A stretch of 64,000 bases of DNA from Betaproteobacteria bacterium. GTDB taxonomy: Bacteria > Pseudomonadota > Gammaproteobacteria > Burkholderiales > Usitatibacteraceae. Within the stretch, counting starts at the first letter, position 1, and each line of letters begins with the position of its first letter. The notes beneath the pieces are model-generated. The model worked only from the letters and a program-made list of their open reading frames with translations, searched no databases and was not told the origin of the DNA. The stretch spans positions 124,001 through 188,000 of the forward strand of contig JADJSD010000022.1 of NCBI GenBank assembly GCA_016711875.1. The letters are read 5' to 3'. This document shows positions 10,858 through 18,567 of this stretch, one piece after another. The position numbers were made by a program, and so were the translations under genes.

Positions 10858-11139
10858 ATGAAAAACCTCACCACGCTGATCGCCGTCGTGTTCGCCGCCG
10901 CCTCCCTGGGCGCGTTCGCCCAGGCTCCCGCCAAGCCGGCGGAAGCCCCGAAGCCCATGGCCGCCCCCGCGCCGGCAGCCGCTCCCGCTGCCAAGGCGGA
11001 AGCGCCGGCCAAGGCCGCGGAAGTCGCCAAGCCCGCCGAGGCCAAGAAAGCCGACGCGAAGCCCGCCAAGAAGAAGCCGGCCAAGAAGAAGGCCCCCAAG
11101 AAGGACGCAGCCCCGAAGGCCGACGCGCCCAAGAAGTAA
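10858..11139 (+). CDS. Secreted Ala/Lys/Pro-rich low-complexity protein
   Basis: The protein has 93 residues. A clear signal peptide (MKNLTTLIAVVFAAASLGAFA) is followed by a purely low-complexity mature part of Ala, Pro and Lys repeats (APAKPAEAPKP, then KKADAKPAKKKPAKKKAPKK). The mature chain would be strongly basic, with no cysteines and no folded domain. AAAAAGGAAC lies before the ATG, and a strong terminator follows the stop, so it is a real single-gene unit. Function is unknown; histone-H1-like tails and periplasmic linkers have similar composition. Confidence 0.75.
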   Translation: MKNLTTLIAVVFAAASLGAFAQAPAKPAEAPKPMAAPAPAAAPAAKAEAPAKAAEVAKPAEAKKADAKPAKKKPAKKKAPKKDAAPKADAPKK

Positions 11140-11161
11140 TCCGGGATTCCCGGTCGCGTCG

Positions 11162-11190
11162 AAGGCAGGGCCGCGAGGCCCTGCCTTTTT
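11162..11190 (+). terminator. Intrinsic terminator after the Ala/Lys-rich protein gene
   Basis: An 11-bp perfect stem (AAGGCAGGGCC with GGCCCTGCCTT), a GCGA tetraloop and a run of five Ts at 11186-11190. It separates this gene from mnmA, 34 bases further on. Confidence 0.9.
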
Positions 11191-11224
11191 CGTTTCCGCC
11201 GCCCTCTCGGTTATCCTCCCGCCC

Positions 11225-12295
11225 ATGAAAATCGTCGTCGGCCTCTCCGGAGGCGTGGACTCCGCCGTCGCCGCCCTCCTGCTGAAGCGCGATGGGCATG
11301 ACGTCACGGGCCTCTTCATGAAGAACTGGGAGGACGACGACGATGGCGAGTATTGCTCCACCCGCGAGGACTTCATCGACGCCGCGTCGGCGGCCGAACG
11401 CGTCGGCATCGACCTGGAGGCAGTCAATTTCGCCGCGGAGTATCGCGAGCGGGTCTTCGCGAGCTTCCTGGCCGAATACCGGGCGGGCCGCACGCCGAAT
11501 CCCGACGTGCTCTGCAATGCCGAAATCAAGTTCAAGGCCTTTCTCGACCACGCGATGGCCCTGGGTGCGGACTGCATCGCCACGGGCCACTACGCGCGCG
11601 TGGAGGCGCGCGAAGGACGTCACGTGCTGCTGAAGGGGCTGGCTCCGGCCAAGGATCAAAGCTATTTCCTTCACCGGCTCACCTAGGCCCAACTGGCGCG
11701 CTCGCTCTTTCCCGTCGGGCACCTTCGCAAGACGCGGGTACGCGAGATCGCGCGGGAGGCCGGCCTTCCCAATCACGCCAAGCGGGACTCGACCGGCATC
11801 TGCTTCATCGGCGAGCGTCCTTTCCGCGAGTTCCTTTCGCGATACCTTCCCCGCGAACCCGGTCCCATCGTCGACGACCGTGGGCGCCGCCTGGGCGAGC
11901 ACCTGGGGCTCATGTATTACACGCTGGGGCAGCGCCAGGGCCTGGGCATCGGTGGCCGGAAGGACGGGGACGGATCGGCCTGGTACGTGGTTGCCAAGGA
12001 ACTCGATCGCAATACGCTGGTGGTGGTGCAAGGCAAGGACCACACGCGCCTTCTCTCGCGCCGACTGCACGCCGAGGATGCGAACTGGATCGAAGGTAAC
12101 GGACCGCCTTCCGACGAAGCGCAGCTCGCGGCCAAGACGCGATACCGGCAAGCGGACGCGCGCTGCCGCATCGGCGGCGTGACCCGATCCGGGTTCGACC
12201 TGGATTTCAGCGAGCCCCAGTGGGCCGTGACACCCGGGCAGTCGGCCGTGCTCTACCGGGGCGAGGAATGCCTCGGGGGCGGCGTGATCGCCTGA
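11225..12295 (+). pseudogene. mnmA: tRNA-specific 2-thiouridylase MnmA, interrupted by an in-frame amber codon
   Basis: MnmA adds sulfur to U34 of Lys, Glu and Gln tRNAs, using sulfur relayed from IscS. The frame spans 357 codons and matches the family throughout: PP-loop GLSGGVDSAVA, the first catalytic cysteine in NPDVLCNAEIKFK, the second in STGICFIGERPFREFL, and LMYYTLGQRQGLGIGG. A TAG at 11684-11686, in HRLT-stop-AQLARSLFPVG, splits it with no change of frame. Related proteins usually have Gln or His here, so one C-to-T change (CAG to TAG) explains it. Everything downstream is intact, which argues for a very recent mutation or a sequence error. Translation could restart only beyond the first cysteine. 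Confidence 0.88.
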
Positions 12296-12299
12296 CCGG

Positions 12300-12905
12300 C
12301 TAGGCGGGCGGGCGCGTTTCGGCGAACGAAGGGCGCGCCTCGAGACGTTCGATCCAGCGGCCGAGCGCCGCGTGGCTGCGCCGCCAGGCGAACTCGGGCA
12401 TCCGGAACTCCACCCAGAGGAGTGCGCAGGCGCAGGCGATGTCGCCGAGGGTCATCGCATCGCCGTGAAGGTAGGCCTTGCCGCCCAACTCCCGCTCGAG
12501 CGCGGCGATGCCGGCCTCCACCTTGCTCTTCTGCCGGGCGATCCAGGCCGGATCCTGCAACGTCGCCACGCGCTTTCGCTCGAGGTAGATCGCGAGGCCG
12601 GCATCCGTGATGCCGTTGCCCAGCGCCTCGTCGCGGCGCACCTTGGCGCGGTCGAGGCCCGACGGCGGGATGAAGACGGGCGCTCCGAGCGGATCCAGAT
12701 ACTCGGCAATCACCGAGGAATCGTAGAGGGAGGTGCCGTCGTCGAGCACCAGCACCGGCACCTTGTTGAGCGGATTGAATCGAGGCACGGTCGAATCCGC
12801 GTTCCAGGCGCTTTCCTCCACGAGCTCGAACGGGATCTGCTTCTCCGCGAGGAGAATGCGCACCTTTCGCGCGTACGGGCTGGTTTTCGAGGCGAGGAGC
12901 TTCAT
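12300..12905 (-). CDS. Glutathione S-transferase family protein
   Basis: The protein has 201 residues. The thioredoxin-like N-terminal domain (MKLLASKTSPYARKVRILL) has the SPYARKV motif of bacterial beta/stringent-starvation-like GSTs. NPLNKVPVL carries the cis-proline, and YDSSVIAEYL holds the glutathione gamma-Glu binding site. The C-terminal helical domain contains the N-capping box (LHGDAMTLGDIACACALLW). Substrate is unknown. It converges with mnmA, with four bases between the stops. Confidence 0.88.
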   Translation of the reverse strand: MKLLASKTSPYARKVRILLAEKQIPFELVEESAWNADSTVPRFNPLNKVPVLVLDDGTSLYDSSVIAEYLDPLGAPVFIPPSGLDRAKVRRDEALGNGITDAGLAIYLERKRVATLQDPAWIARQKSKVEAGIAALERELGGKAYLHGDAMTLGDIACACALLWVEFRMPEFAWRRSHAALGRWIERLEARPSFAETRPPA

Positions 12906-13011
12906 CCCGGTTTCTCCGTGTCTGTCGTGGGCGGGCTCTGAGGGCTGCCGAGTATATCACCGCCCCCGCCACCGGCCTGACGCCGCGGGAGCCCATGATA
13001 AAATCGGCGCG

Positions 13012-14379
13012 ATGTCACATCCCCTCACCGCGCTTTCTCCGCTCGACGGCCGCTACGCCGCGAAGACCCGGGCCCTGCAGGACCACTTCAGCGAGTTCGC
13101 CCTCGTGCGCTGCCGCGTGCGCGTCGAGATCGCCTGGCTGGAGGCGCTTGCCGCCGAGGCGTCGTTCACGCCCCTGGCGCCCTTCTCGCCAGCCACGCTC
13201 GCCGAACTGCATGCGGTGTCCGCCGGATTCTCGCTCGCCGACGCCGAACGCGTGAAGGCGATCGAGTCGACCACGAATCACGACGTGAAGGCCGTGGAAT
13301 ACTGGCTGCGGGAGCGCTTCGCCGCGAATGCGGAGGTGTCCTCGGCCGCCGAGTTCATCCACTTCGCCTGCACCTCGGAGGACATCAACAACCTCTCCCA
13401 TGCGATCATGGTGCGGGACGGACTCGCGCAGGTCCTGCTGCCGGCGATCGACCCGATCATCGCGCGGCTGGACTTCCTCGCGCACGAGCATGCCGACCTG
13501 CCCATGCTCTCGCGGACACACGGGCAGCCCGCGACGCCGACGACGCTCGGCAAGGAAATGGCCAACGTCGCCGCGCGCCTCAAGCGCGCGCGTGCGAAGC
13601 TCGGCGCCGTCGAGATGCTCGGAAAGCTCAACGGGGCGACCGGCAATTTCAACGCCCATGTCGTCGCCGTACCCGGCGTCGACTGGCCGGCCTTCGCGCG
13701 CCGGTTCGTCACGGGCCTGGGAATCGCCTACAACCCGCTCACGATCCAGATCGAGCCGCACGATGCGCTGGCCGAGGCCTTCGACGCCCTCGCGCGACTC
13801 AACACGATCCTCCTGGACCTCGATCGCGACATCTGGGGCTACATCTCGCTCGGCTATTTCCGCCAGAAGGTGAAGGCCGGCGAGGTCGGTTCCTCCACGA
13901 TGCCTCACAAGGTGAACCCGATCGACTTCGAGAACTCGGAGGGGAACCTGGGCCTCGCGAACGCGTTGCTGCGCCACCTCGCCGAAAAGCTCCCGGTCTC
14001 GCGCTGGCAACGCGACCTCACCGATTCCACGGTGCTTCGCAACATGGGCGTCGCGTTCGGGTATTGCCTGCTCGCCTATGACTCGTGCCTGCGCGGGCTC
14101 GGCAAGCTGGAGGCCAATCCGGATCGCCTCGCCGCGGATCTCGAGGGCTGCTGGGACATTCTCGCCGAACCGGTGCAGACCGTGATGCGCGCGCACCGCA
14201 TCGAGGGTTCGTACGAGAAACTCAAGGAACTCACGCGCGGCAAGGGCGGCATCACGCGCGAGGAACTCCAGGCGTTCGTGCGCGCGCTCCCGCTGCCGCA
14301 GGACGCGAAGGACAGACTGCTCGGCCTCACGCCCGCGCGCTACATCGGCCTCGCGGCGCAACTCGCGCGCCAGGGCTAG
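13012..14379 (+). CDS. purB: Adenylosuccinate lyase
   Basis: This 455-residue fumarase-superfamily lyase catalyses two steps of purine synthesis (SAICAR to AICAR, and adenylosuccinate to AMP). It matches the E. coli-type PurB: opening MSHPLTALSPLDGRYA, TSEDINNLSHA, the catalytic histidine region RTHGQPATPTTLGKE and the signature GSSTMPHKVNPIDFENSEGN. The ATG at 13012 is chosen over upstream in-frame codons because all homologues begin at this point. It is monocistronic and convergent with the bactofilin gene. Confidence 0.95.
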   Translation: MSHPLTALSPLDGRYAAKTRALQDHFSEFALVRCRVRVEIAWLEALAAEASFTPLAPFSPATLAELHAVSAGFSLADAERVKAIESTTNHDVKAVEYWLRERFAANAEVSSAAEFIHFACTSEDINNLSHAIMVRDGLAQVLLPAIDPIIARLDFLAHEHADLPMLSRTHGQPATPTTLGKEMANVAARLKRARAKLGAVEMLGKLNGATGNFNAHVVAVPGVDWPAFARRFVTGLGIAYNPLTIQIEPHDALAEAFDALARLNTILLDLDRDIWGYISLGYFRQKVKAGEVGSSTMPHKVNPIDFENSEGNLGLANALLRHLAEKLPVSRWQRDLTDSTVLRNMGVAFGYCLLAYDSCLRGLGKLEANPDRLAADLEGCWDILAEPVQTVMRAHRIEGSYEKLKELTRGKGGITREELQAFVRALPLPQDAKDRLLGLTPARYIGLAAQLARQG

Positions 14380-14409
14380 GCCTCCCGGTCCGCAGGAGAC
14401 CTGCCGGCG

Positions 14410-14931
14410 CTAGCCCGCCCGCGCGGAAGCGGCCGGTTTCTCGGCGAGCGTGCCCACGTCGCCGCACAGTTCCCCGCCCTCCTGCACGAGCAGCTTCCCG
14501 TAGCGCACCTTGCCGTTGATCCGTCCGGTCGCGTGCACCACGAGGCGGCCGCGAACGGTCAACTCGCCGTCGAAAGCACCGCGGATCTCGGCGACCTCGA
14601 TATCGACGTTGCCACGGAAGGACCCGCTCTCGGCGATCTGGAGCGCGCGACTGACCATCGTCGCCTCGACCCGGCCCTCGACCACGAGCGTGTCGCAATC
14701 GTCGATCTCGACGCCTTTCAACTTGATATTGGGGCCCACGATGAGGCGCGAACCCGCGGTCTCCTCGGGACGGTTCGCGGGCTCCGGGATCGGCTGGACC
14801 ACCGGCTGGGCCGGGGGACGCGGCACGGTGGACAGCGCGGGTGCCTGCGCGGCGGGCGTCGCCTGCGGGGACGGCGTACCGGGGACTCGCGGGGCATCCT
14901 TGCGGCCAAAAAGGCCATCGGGGTATCGCAT
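14410..14931 (-). CDS. Bactofilin family protein
   Basis: The protein has 173 residues. A proline-rich disordered N-terminus (about residues 15-58) precedes a single bactofilin domain (SRLIVGPNIKLKGVEIDDCD through GELCGDVGTL) with the periodic Gly and small residues of a right-handed beta-helix. Bactofilins polymerise without nucleotide into cytoskeletal filaments that organise cell-wall enzymes, stalks or chromosome segregation. The typical partner peptidase (M23) is not adjacent. AAGGAGAA sits upstream of the ATG. Confidence 0.85.
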   Translation of the reverse strand: MRYPDGLFGRKDAPRVPGTPSPQATPAAQAPALSTVPRPPAQPVVQPIPEPANRPEETAGSRLIVGPNIKLKGVEIDDCDTLVVEGRVEATMVSRALQIAESGSFRGNVDIEVAEIRGAFDGELTVRGRLVVHATGRINGKVRYGKLLVQEGGELCGDVGTLAEKPAASARAG

Positions 14932-15237
14932 CGGGATTCTCCTTCAATGGGTGAAGACGCCTTCTTGATCCATCTTTCGTGCCAACTGCGATCGGCGCGA
15001 ACAAACCTTTAAAATCAAATGTTTGCACGAACCCCTTCCTCGCCTTGCCGCCGTGATGGGTCGGGCACGAGCGACAGGCTGGCGGCTCGGCGCAGGCAAG
15101 CTGTTGAATAGGCGGGCAATGCGGAAGTCTCTGCGGGGCGACTTCCTTGCAGGCCGGGCGGGACATGCGCCGGAACCTGCGAGAGGCTAGAATTCCCGAG
15201 GCGAATGCTCCGCCACCCCACCTCCCAAGGAGAATCC
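14932..15237. promoter_or_regulatory. Intergenic region between bactofilin and the ComEA-like gene, with a candidate operator
   Basis: These 306 bases carry no credible ORF. They contain an AT-rich island at 15002-15025, unusual in this GC-rich DNA. It is built of two 9-base arms (CAAACCTTT and AAATGTTTG, one mismatch) six bases apart. It lies about 70-95 bases upstream of the bactofilin ATG, where a promoter or operator would be expected. The rest shows nothing recognisable. Confidence 0.35.
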
Positions 15238-15561
15238 ATGAAGAGACTCATTGCCGCTGCCGCCATCGCCCTGCTGACCGCCTCGGGCGCCGCCTTTGCC
15301 AAGGACGAGCCGAAGAAAGCCGCCCCCGCCGCCGAGAAGAAGGCGGAGGCGCCCCTCGACATCAACAGCGCCTCGCGCGACGAGCTGGTGAAGCTCAAGG
15401 GCGTCGGCGATGCCCGCGCGGACGCGATCATCAAGGGTCGTCCGTACAAGGGCAAGAACGAGCTGCTCGACAAGAAGATCGTCCCCGAGAACGTCTACAA
15501 CGACATCAAGGACAAGATCATCGCGAAGCAGGACGCCGCCCCGGCACCGAAGAAGAAATAG
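15238..15561 (+). CDS. ComEA-like secreted helix-hairpin-helix DNA-binding protein
   Basis: The protein has 107 residues. A signal peptide (MKRLIAAAAIALLTASGAAFA) is followed by a Lys/Ala linker and then two helix-hairpin-helix units: PLDINSASRDELVKLKGVG and ADAIIKGRPYKGKNELL. This is the ComEA/YbaV family. ComEA binds incoming DNA in the periplasm during transformation, but many betaproteobacterial copies are of unknown role. The start at 15238 has AAGGAGAA upstream. The C-terminus ends in a basic tail. Confidence 0.83.
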   Translation: MKRLIAAAAIALLTASGAAFAKDEPKKAAPAAEKKAEAPLDINSASRDELVKLKGVGDARADAIIKGRPYKGKNELLDKKIVPENVYNDIKDKIIAKQDAAPAPKKK

Positions 15562-15585
15562 CCGTCCGCACGGGACGCACAAGCG

Positions 15586-15613
15586 AAAGGGGCGGCCGTG
15601 GCCGCCCCTTTTT
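15586..15613 (+). terminator. Intrinsic terminator between the ComEA-like gene and leuA
   Basis: The stem AAAGGGGCGGC pairs with GCCGCCCCTTT across a four-base loop (CGTG), and five Ts follow. It ends the ComEA-like transcript. The minus-strand copy (AAAGGGGCGG then CCCCTTTCGC) may also serve leuA, whose stop is 18 bases away. Confidence 0.8.
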
Positions 15614-15631
15614 CATGGCCTGCGGAAGGTT

Positions 15632-17188
15632 TCAGGGCGCCGCGGTCTCGTCGCCATACTGGGGATTCATCCGCTCGGCCTTTCCCCCCATCTTGTTGAG
15701 CGCGCTGAGGTAGGCCTTCACCGAAGCCACCACAATGTCCGTGTCCGCGCCCATGCCGTTCACGATGCGCCCCTCCTTGGCCAGGCGGACCGTCACCTCG
15801 CCCTGCGAGTCCGTGCCCGAGGTGATGTTGTTGACCGAATAGAGCAGCAGGTCGGTGCCGCTGTGGACCATGTCCTCGACGGCCTGGAAGGCGGCATCCA
15901 CCGGCCCTGCGCCACGCGCTTCGGCACGAAACTCCCGGCCCGCGTCCGCCATCACCACGCGCGCGAAGGGCTGCTCGCCCGTCTCGGAATGCGCCACGAG
16001 CGAGACGAGCTTGAACCGCTCGTGCTCGGGCGTCACGCTTTCGTCGGAGACGAGGGCCTGCAGGTCCTCGTCGAAGATCTCGCGCTTCTTGTCGGCCAGT
16101 TCCTTGAACTTGGCGAAAGCGGCATTGAGCGCTTCTTCCGAAGCGAGGGTGATGCCCAGTTCCGAGAGGCGCGACTTGAACGCGTTGCGCCCCGAGAGCT
16201 TCCCGAGCGTGAGCCGGTTCGCGCCCCAGCCCACGTCCTCCGCTCGCATGATCTCGTAGGTCTCGCGATGCTTGAGCACGCCATCCTGGTGGATGCCGGA
16301 CTCGTGCGCGAACGCGTTTGCGCCCACGACGGCCTTGTTGGGCTGCACCGGGTAGCCCGTGATGGTCGACACGAGCTTGCTGGCGGGCACGATCTGCGTG
16401 GCGTCGATGCCCGTGCGACAGGTGAAGAGGTCCGCCCTCGTTCGCACGGCCATCACGATTTCCTCGAGGGAGGCATTGCCCGCCCGCTCTCCCAGGCCGT
16501 TGATCGTGCACTCGACCTGGCGCGCGCCATTCATCACCGCGGCCAGGGAATTGGCGACCGCCATGCCCAGGTCGTTGTGGCAGTGCGTCGACCAGACGGC
16601 CTTGTCCGCGTTGGGAACGCGCTCGAGAAGCGTGCGGAAGAGGTGCCCCCAGCGCTCCGGGATGCTGTAGCCGACCGTGTCGGGCACGTTGATCGTCCGG
16701 GCACCGGCCGCGATGGTCGCCTCGAAGATCCGGCACAGGAAATCCGTCTCGGACCGGACCGCGTCCTCCGCCGAGAACTCGACGTCGTCGGTGTACTCAC
16801 GGGCAAGCTTGACCGCCTTCACCGCCGCCTCGAGCACCTGGTCCTCCGACATGCGCAACTTCAGCTTCATGTGGATGGGGCTGGTCGCGATGAACGTGTG
16901 GATGCGCTTGCGCTTTGCCGGCGCCACGGCCTCGCCGGCCCGGCGGATGTCGTTCTCGTTGGCGCGGGCGAGCGAGCATATGGTCGAGTCGTGCACCGCC
17001 TCGGCGACGGCGCGGATCGCCTCGAAGTCGCCGGGGCTCGCGGCGGCGAATCCCGCCTCGATCACGTCCACCTTCAGCTTCTCGAGCTGCTTGCCGATGC
17101 GAACCTTGTCCTCGCGGGTCATGGAGGCGCCGGGGCTCTGCTCGCCGTCGCGCATGGTGGTGTCGAATATGATCAGTTGGTCCTGCAT
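15632..17188 (-). CDS. leuA: 2-isopropylmalate synthase
   Basis: This 518-residue enzyme catalyses the first committed step of leucine synthesis, condensing acetyl-CoA with 2-oxoisovalerate. The catalytic TIM barrel shows IIFDTTMRDGEQSPGAS, the HCHNDLGMAVANS metal site and NGLGERAGNASLEE. The C-terminal regulatory domain (about residue 390 on) that binds leucine is present (GVGPVDAAFQAVE-like GAGPVDAAFQAVE). GGAG lies seven bases before the ATG. It is last in the ilvBNC-psd-pssA direction, but its own promoter and leader peptide lie between it and pssA. Confidence 0.95.
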   Translation of the reverse strand: MQDQLIIFDTTMRDGEQSPGASMTREDKVRIGKQLEKLKVDVIEAGFAAASPGDFEAIRAVAEAVHDSTICSLARANENDIRRAGEAVAPAKRKRIHTFIATSPIHMKLKLRMSEDQVLEAAVKAVKLAREYTDDVEFSAEDAVRSETDFLCRIFEATIAAGARTINVPDTVGYSIPERWGHLFRTLLERVPNADKAVWSTHCHNDLGMAVANSLAAVMNGARQVECTINGLGERAGNASLEEIVMAVRTRADLFTCRTGIDATQIVPASKLVSTITGYPVQPNKAVVGANAFAHESGIHQDGVLKHRETYEIMRAEDVGWGANRLTLGKLSGRNAFKSRLSELGITLASEEALNAAFAKFKELADKKREIFDEDLQALVSDESVTPEHERFKLVSLVAHSETGEQPFARVVMADAGREFRAEARGAGPVDAAFQAVEDMVHSGTDLLLYSVNNITSGTDSQGEVTVRLAKEGRIVNGMGADTDIVVASVKAYLSALNKMGGKAERMNPQYGDETAAP

Positions 17189-17218
17189 GATGTTCTCCGG
17201 AACGGGGGATGGGATCTC

Positions 17219-17244
17219 GCCGTCCCTCGCTGCGGGAGGGCGGC
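17219..17244 (-). promoter_or_regulatory. Hairpin between the Leu-rich leader peptide and leuA
   Basis: On the minus strand GCCGCCCTC pairs with GAGGGACGGC (nine pairs, one bulged A). The hairpin lies 30 bases after the leader-peptide stop and about 30 bases before the leuA start. No U-run follows, so if it is part of an attenuator it would act through Rho or on translation rather than as a classical terminator. Confidence 0.35.
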
Positions 17245-17274
17245 GTCTCGACTGCCGAATTGGGGGGGGTGTAT

Positions 17275-17358
17275 TTAGCGCGCGGGGCGCAGCAGCAGGC
17301 CGGGGCGGCCTGCCGCGAGGCGAAGCAGGTTGTCGGCGGGGAGCGCGACGGTATTCAT
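17275..17358 (-). CDS. Predicted leucine-rich leader peptide of leuA
   Basis: A 27-codon ORF upstream of leuA has seven leucine codons, including the run CTG-CTG-CTG near its end (GRPGLLLRPAR). It starts MNTVALPADNLLRLA. It sits between pssA and leuA, where a leucine attenuator would be expected. The promoter just upstream would begin transcription almost exactly at its ATG, so it would be translated without a 5' leader, as are some trp leader peptides in alphaproteobacteria. No ribosome-binding site is present, consistent with that. The role is inferred from position and composition. Confidence 0.5.
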   Translation of the reverse strand: MNTVALPADNLLRLAAGRPGLLLRPAR

Positions 17359-17364
17359 GGAGCG

Positions 17365-17392
17365 ACTATAGCACAGCGTCCCGATGCCGCAA
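17365..17392 (-). promoter_or_regulatory. Promoter of the leader peptide and leuA
   Basis: On the minus strand TTGCGG (17392-17387) is followed after 16 bases by TATAGT (17370-17365), with the extended -10 dinucleotide TG before it (TGC-TATAGT). The predicted start of transcription falls at about 17358, at the leader-peptide ATG. Confidence 0.55.
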
Positions 17393-17393
17393 C

Positions 17394-18557
17394 TCAAGGC
17401 GCCGGGGGCGCGATTTCGCGTCCGGGCTTGGCCCCGGCCTTCAGCAGGATCGCGGCCAGGTCGTGCGAACCGTGCTCCTCGGCGATGTCGAGCGCGGTGA
17501 GACCGGCGTTGTCCGGGACGTTCGGATCGGCGCCTGCGGCGACGAGAACCTCGAGCGCCTCCCGGAAGCCCATTTCCGCCGCGAGTCCGAGCGCGGTCAT
17601 GCCGCGCTCGTCCCTGCGCTCGAGCGTCGCGCCGCGGGCGATCATGAGTTCGATGGCGGGCAGGTTGGCCTCCTCGATCGCCACCATGAGAAGCGTGCGA
17701 CCTCCCCCGACGGGCGTATCGGGCGGCGTCTCCAGCAGCATGCGCGACAGCGCGGTCACGTCGCCCGCCTCGATGGCTTCGCGGATGCCCCGGTACTGCT
17801 TCTCCTGGGCCTCCGTGCGGACGCGCTGGACGGCCCAGAGCACGTAGCCCGAAAAACCATACACGACCATGATGCCCCAGAGCACGTGCGACGGCTCGAT
17901 GGAGATGAGCATGAGCGCCACCACGATGACGAGCGTCATCCAGAAAGGCACGGCCCTGCGCAGGTTGAGATCCTTGCCGCTGTAGAAGCGCACGTTCGAG
18001 ACCATCGTGACGCCCGCGTAGACCGTGAGCGCGGCGGCGAACCACTTCACCTGCCCGCCCTTCACCTGGTAGTCGTTCAGCACCCAGATCATGCCCGCGA
18101 CGAGGAGCCCGGCGGCCGGGCTCGGCAGGCCCGTGAACCAGCGCTTGTCGGCCACCGACAACTGCGTATTGAAGCGCGCGAGGCGCAGTGCCGCACCGAC
18201 GCAGTAGATGAACGCCGCGATCCAGCCGATGCGGCCCATGTCGCGCAGCGCCCATTCGTACATCACGAGCGCCGGGGCGGCGCCGAAGGACACCATGTCC
18301 GCGAGGCTGTCGTACTCCGCCCCGAACGCCGACTGGGTTCCCGTGAGCCGCGCCACGCGCCCGTCGAGCCCGTCGAGCACGGCCGCCACGAAGATCGCGA
18401 TCGCAGCCCGCTCGAAATCGTGGTTCATCCCCTGCACGATCGCGTAGAAGCCCGCGAACAGCGCACTCGTCGTGAAGAGGTTGGGCAGCAGGTAGATGCC
18501 GCGCTTGCGGAACGGCTCGATGAACGTGGGGCGCCTTCGCCCGCCCGGAGCGCTCAT
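17394..18557 (-). CDS. pssA: Phosphatidylserine synthase fused to ankyrin repeats
   Basis: The protein has 387 residues. The N-terminal 250 are a complete type II CDP-diacylglycerol-serine O-phosphatidyltransferase: PNLFTTSALFAGFYA, the CDP-alcohol motif with DG at 65-66, AR at 69-70, D83 and D87, and about eight membrane helices. The C-terminal part (about 258-380) is soluble and made of ankyrin-like repeats (GRTLLMVAIEEANLPAIELMI, then GMTALGLAAEMGFREALEVL and GLTALDIAEEHGSHDLAAIL). Bacterial PssA enzymes usually end near residue 250-280, so the repeats are an added module, likely cytoplasmic and for protein contact. It is followed ten bases upstream by psd, the next enzyme in phosphatidylethanolamine synthesis. 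Confidence 0.88.
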   Translation of the reverse strand: MSAPGGRRRPTFIEPFRKRGIYLLPNLFTTSALFAGFYAIVQGMNHDFERAAIAIFVAAVLDGLDGRVARLTGTQSAFGAEYDSLADMVSFGAAPALVMYEWALRDMGRIGWIAAFIYCVGAALRLARFNTQLSVADKRWFTGLPSPAAGLLVAGMIWVLNDYQVKGGQVKWFAAALTVYAGVTMVSNVRFYSGKDLNLRRAVPFWMTLVIVVALMLISIEPSHVLWGIMVVYGFSGYVLWAVQRVRTEAQEKQYRGIREAIEAGDVTALSRMLLETPPDTPVGGGRTLLMVAIEEANLPAIELMIARGATLERRDERGMTALGLAAEMGFREALEVLVAAGADPNVPDNAGLTALDIAEEHGSHDLAAILLKAGAKPGREIAPPAP

Positions 18558-18567
18558 GGCCCGATCC

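Noticed and set aside
14970..14989. TTGGCACG upstream of bactofilin on the minus strand, like a sigma-54 -24 element
   Set aside because: The -12 position reads ATGG rather than TTGC, so the essential GC is absent.
17275..18255. A 326-codon frame covering pssA and ending with the leucine-rich leader sequence
   Set aside because: Only its last 27 codons have their own promoter and coding sense; the rest is a shifted reading of pssA.
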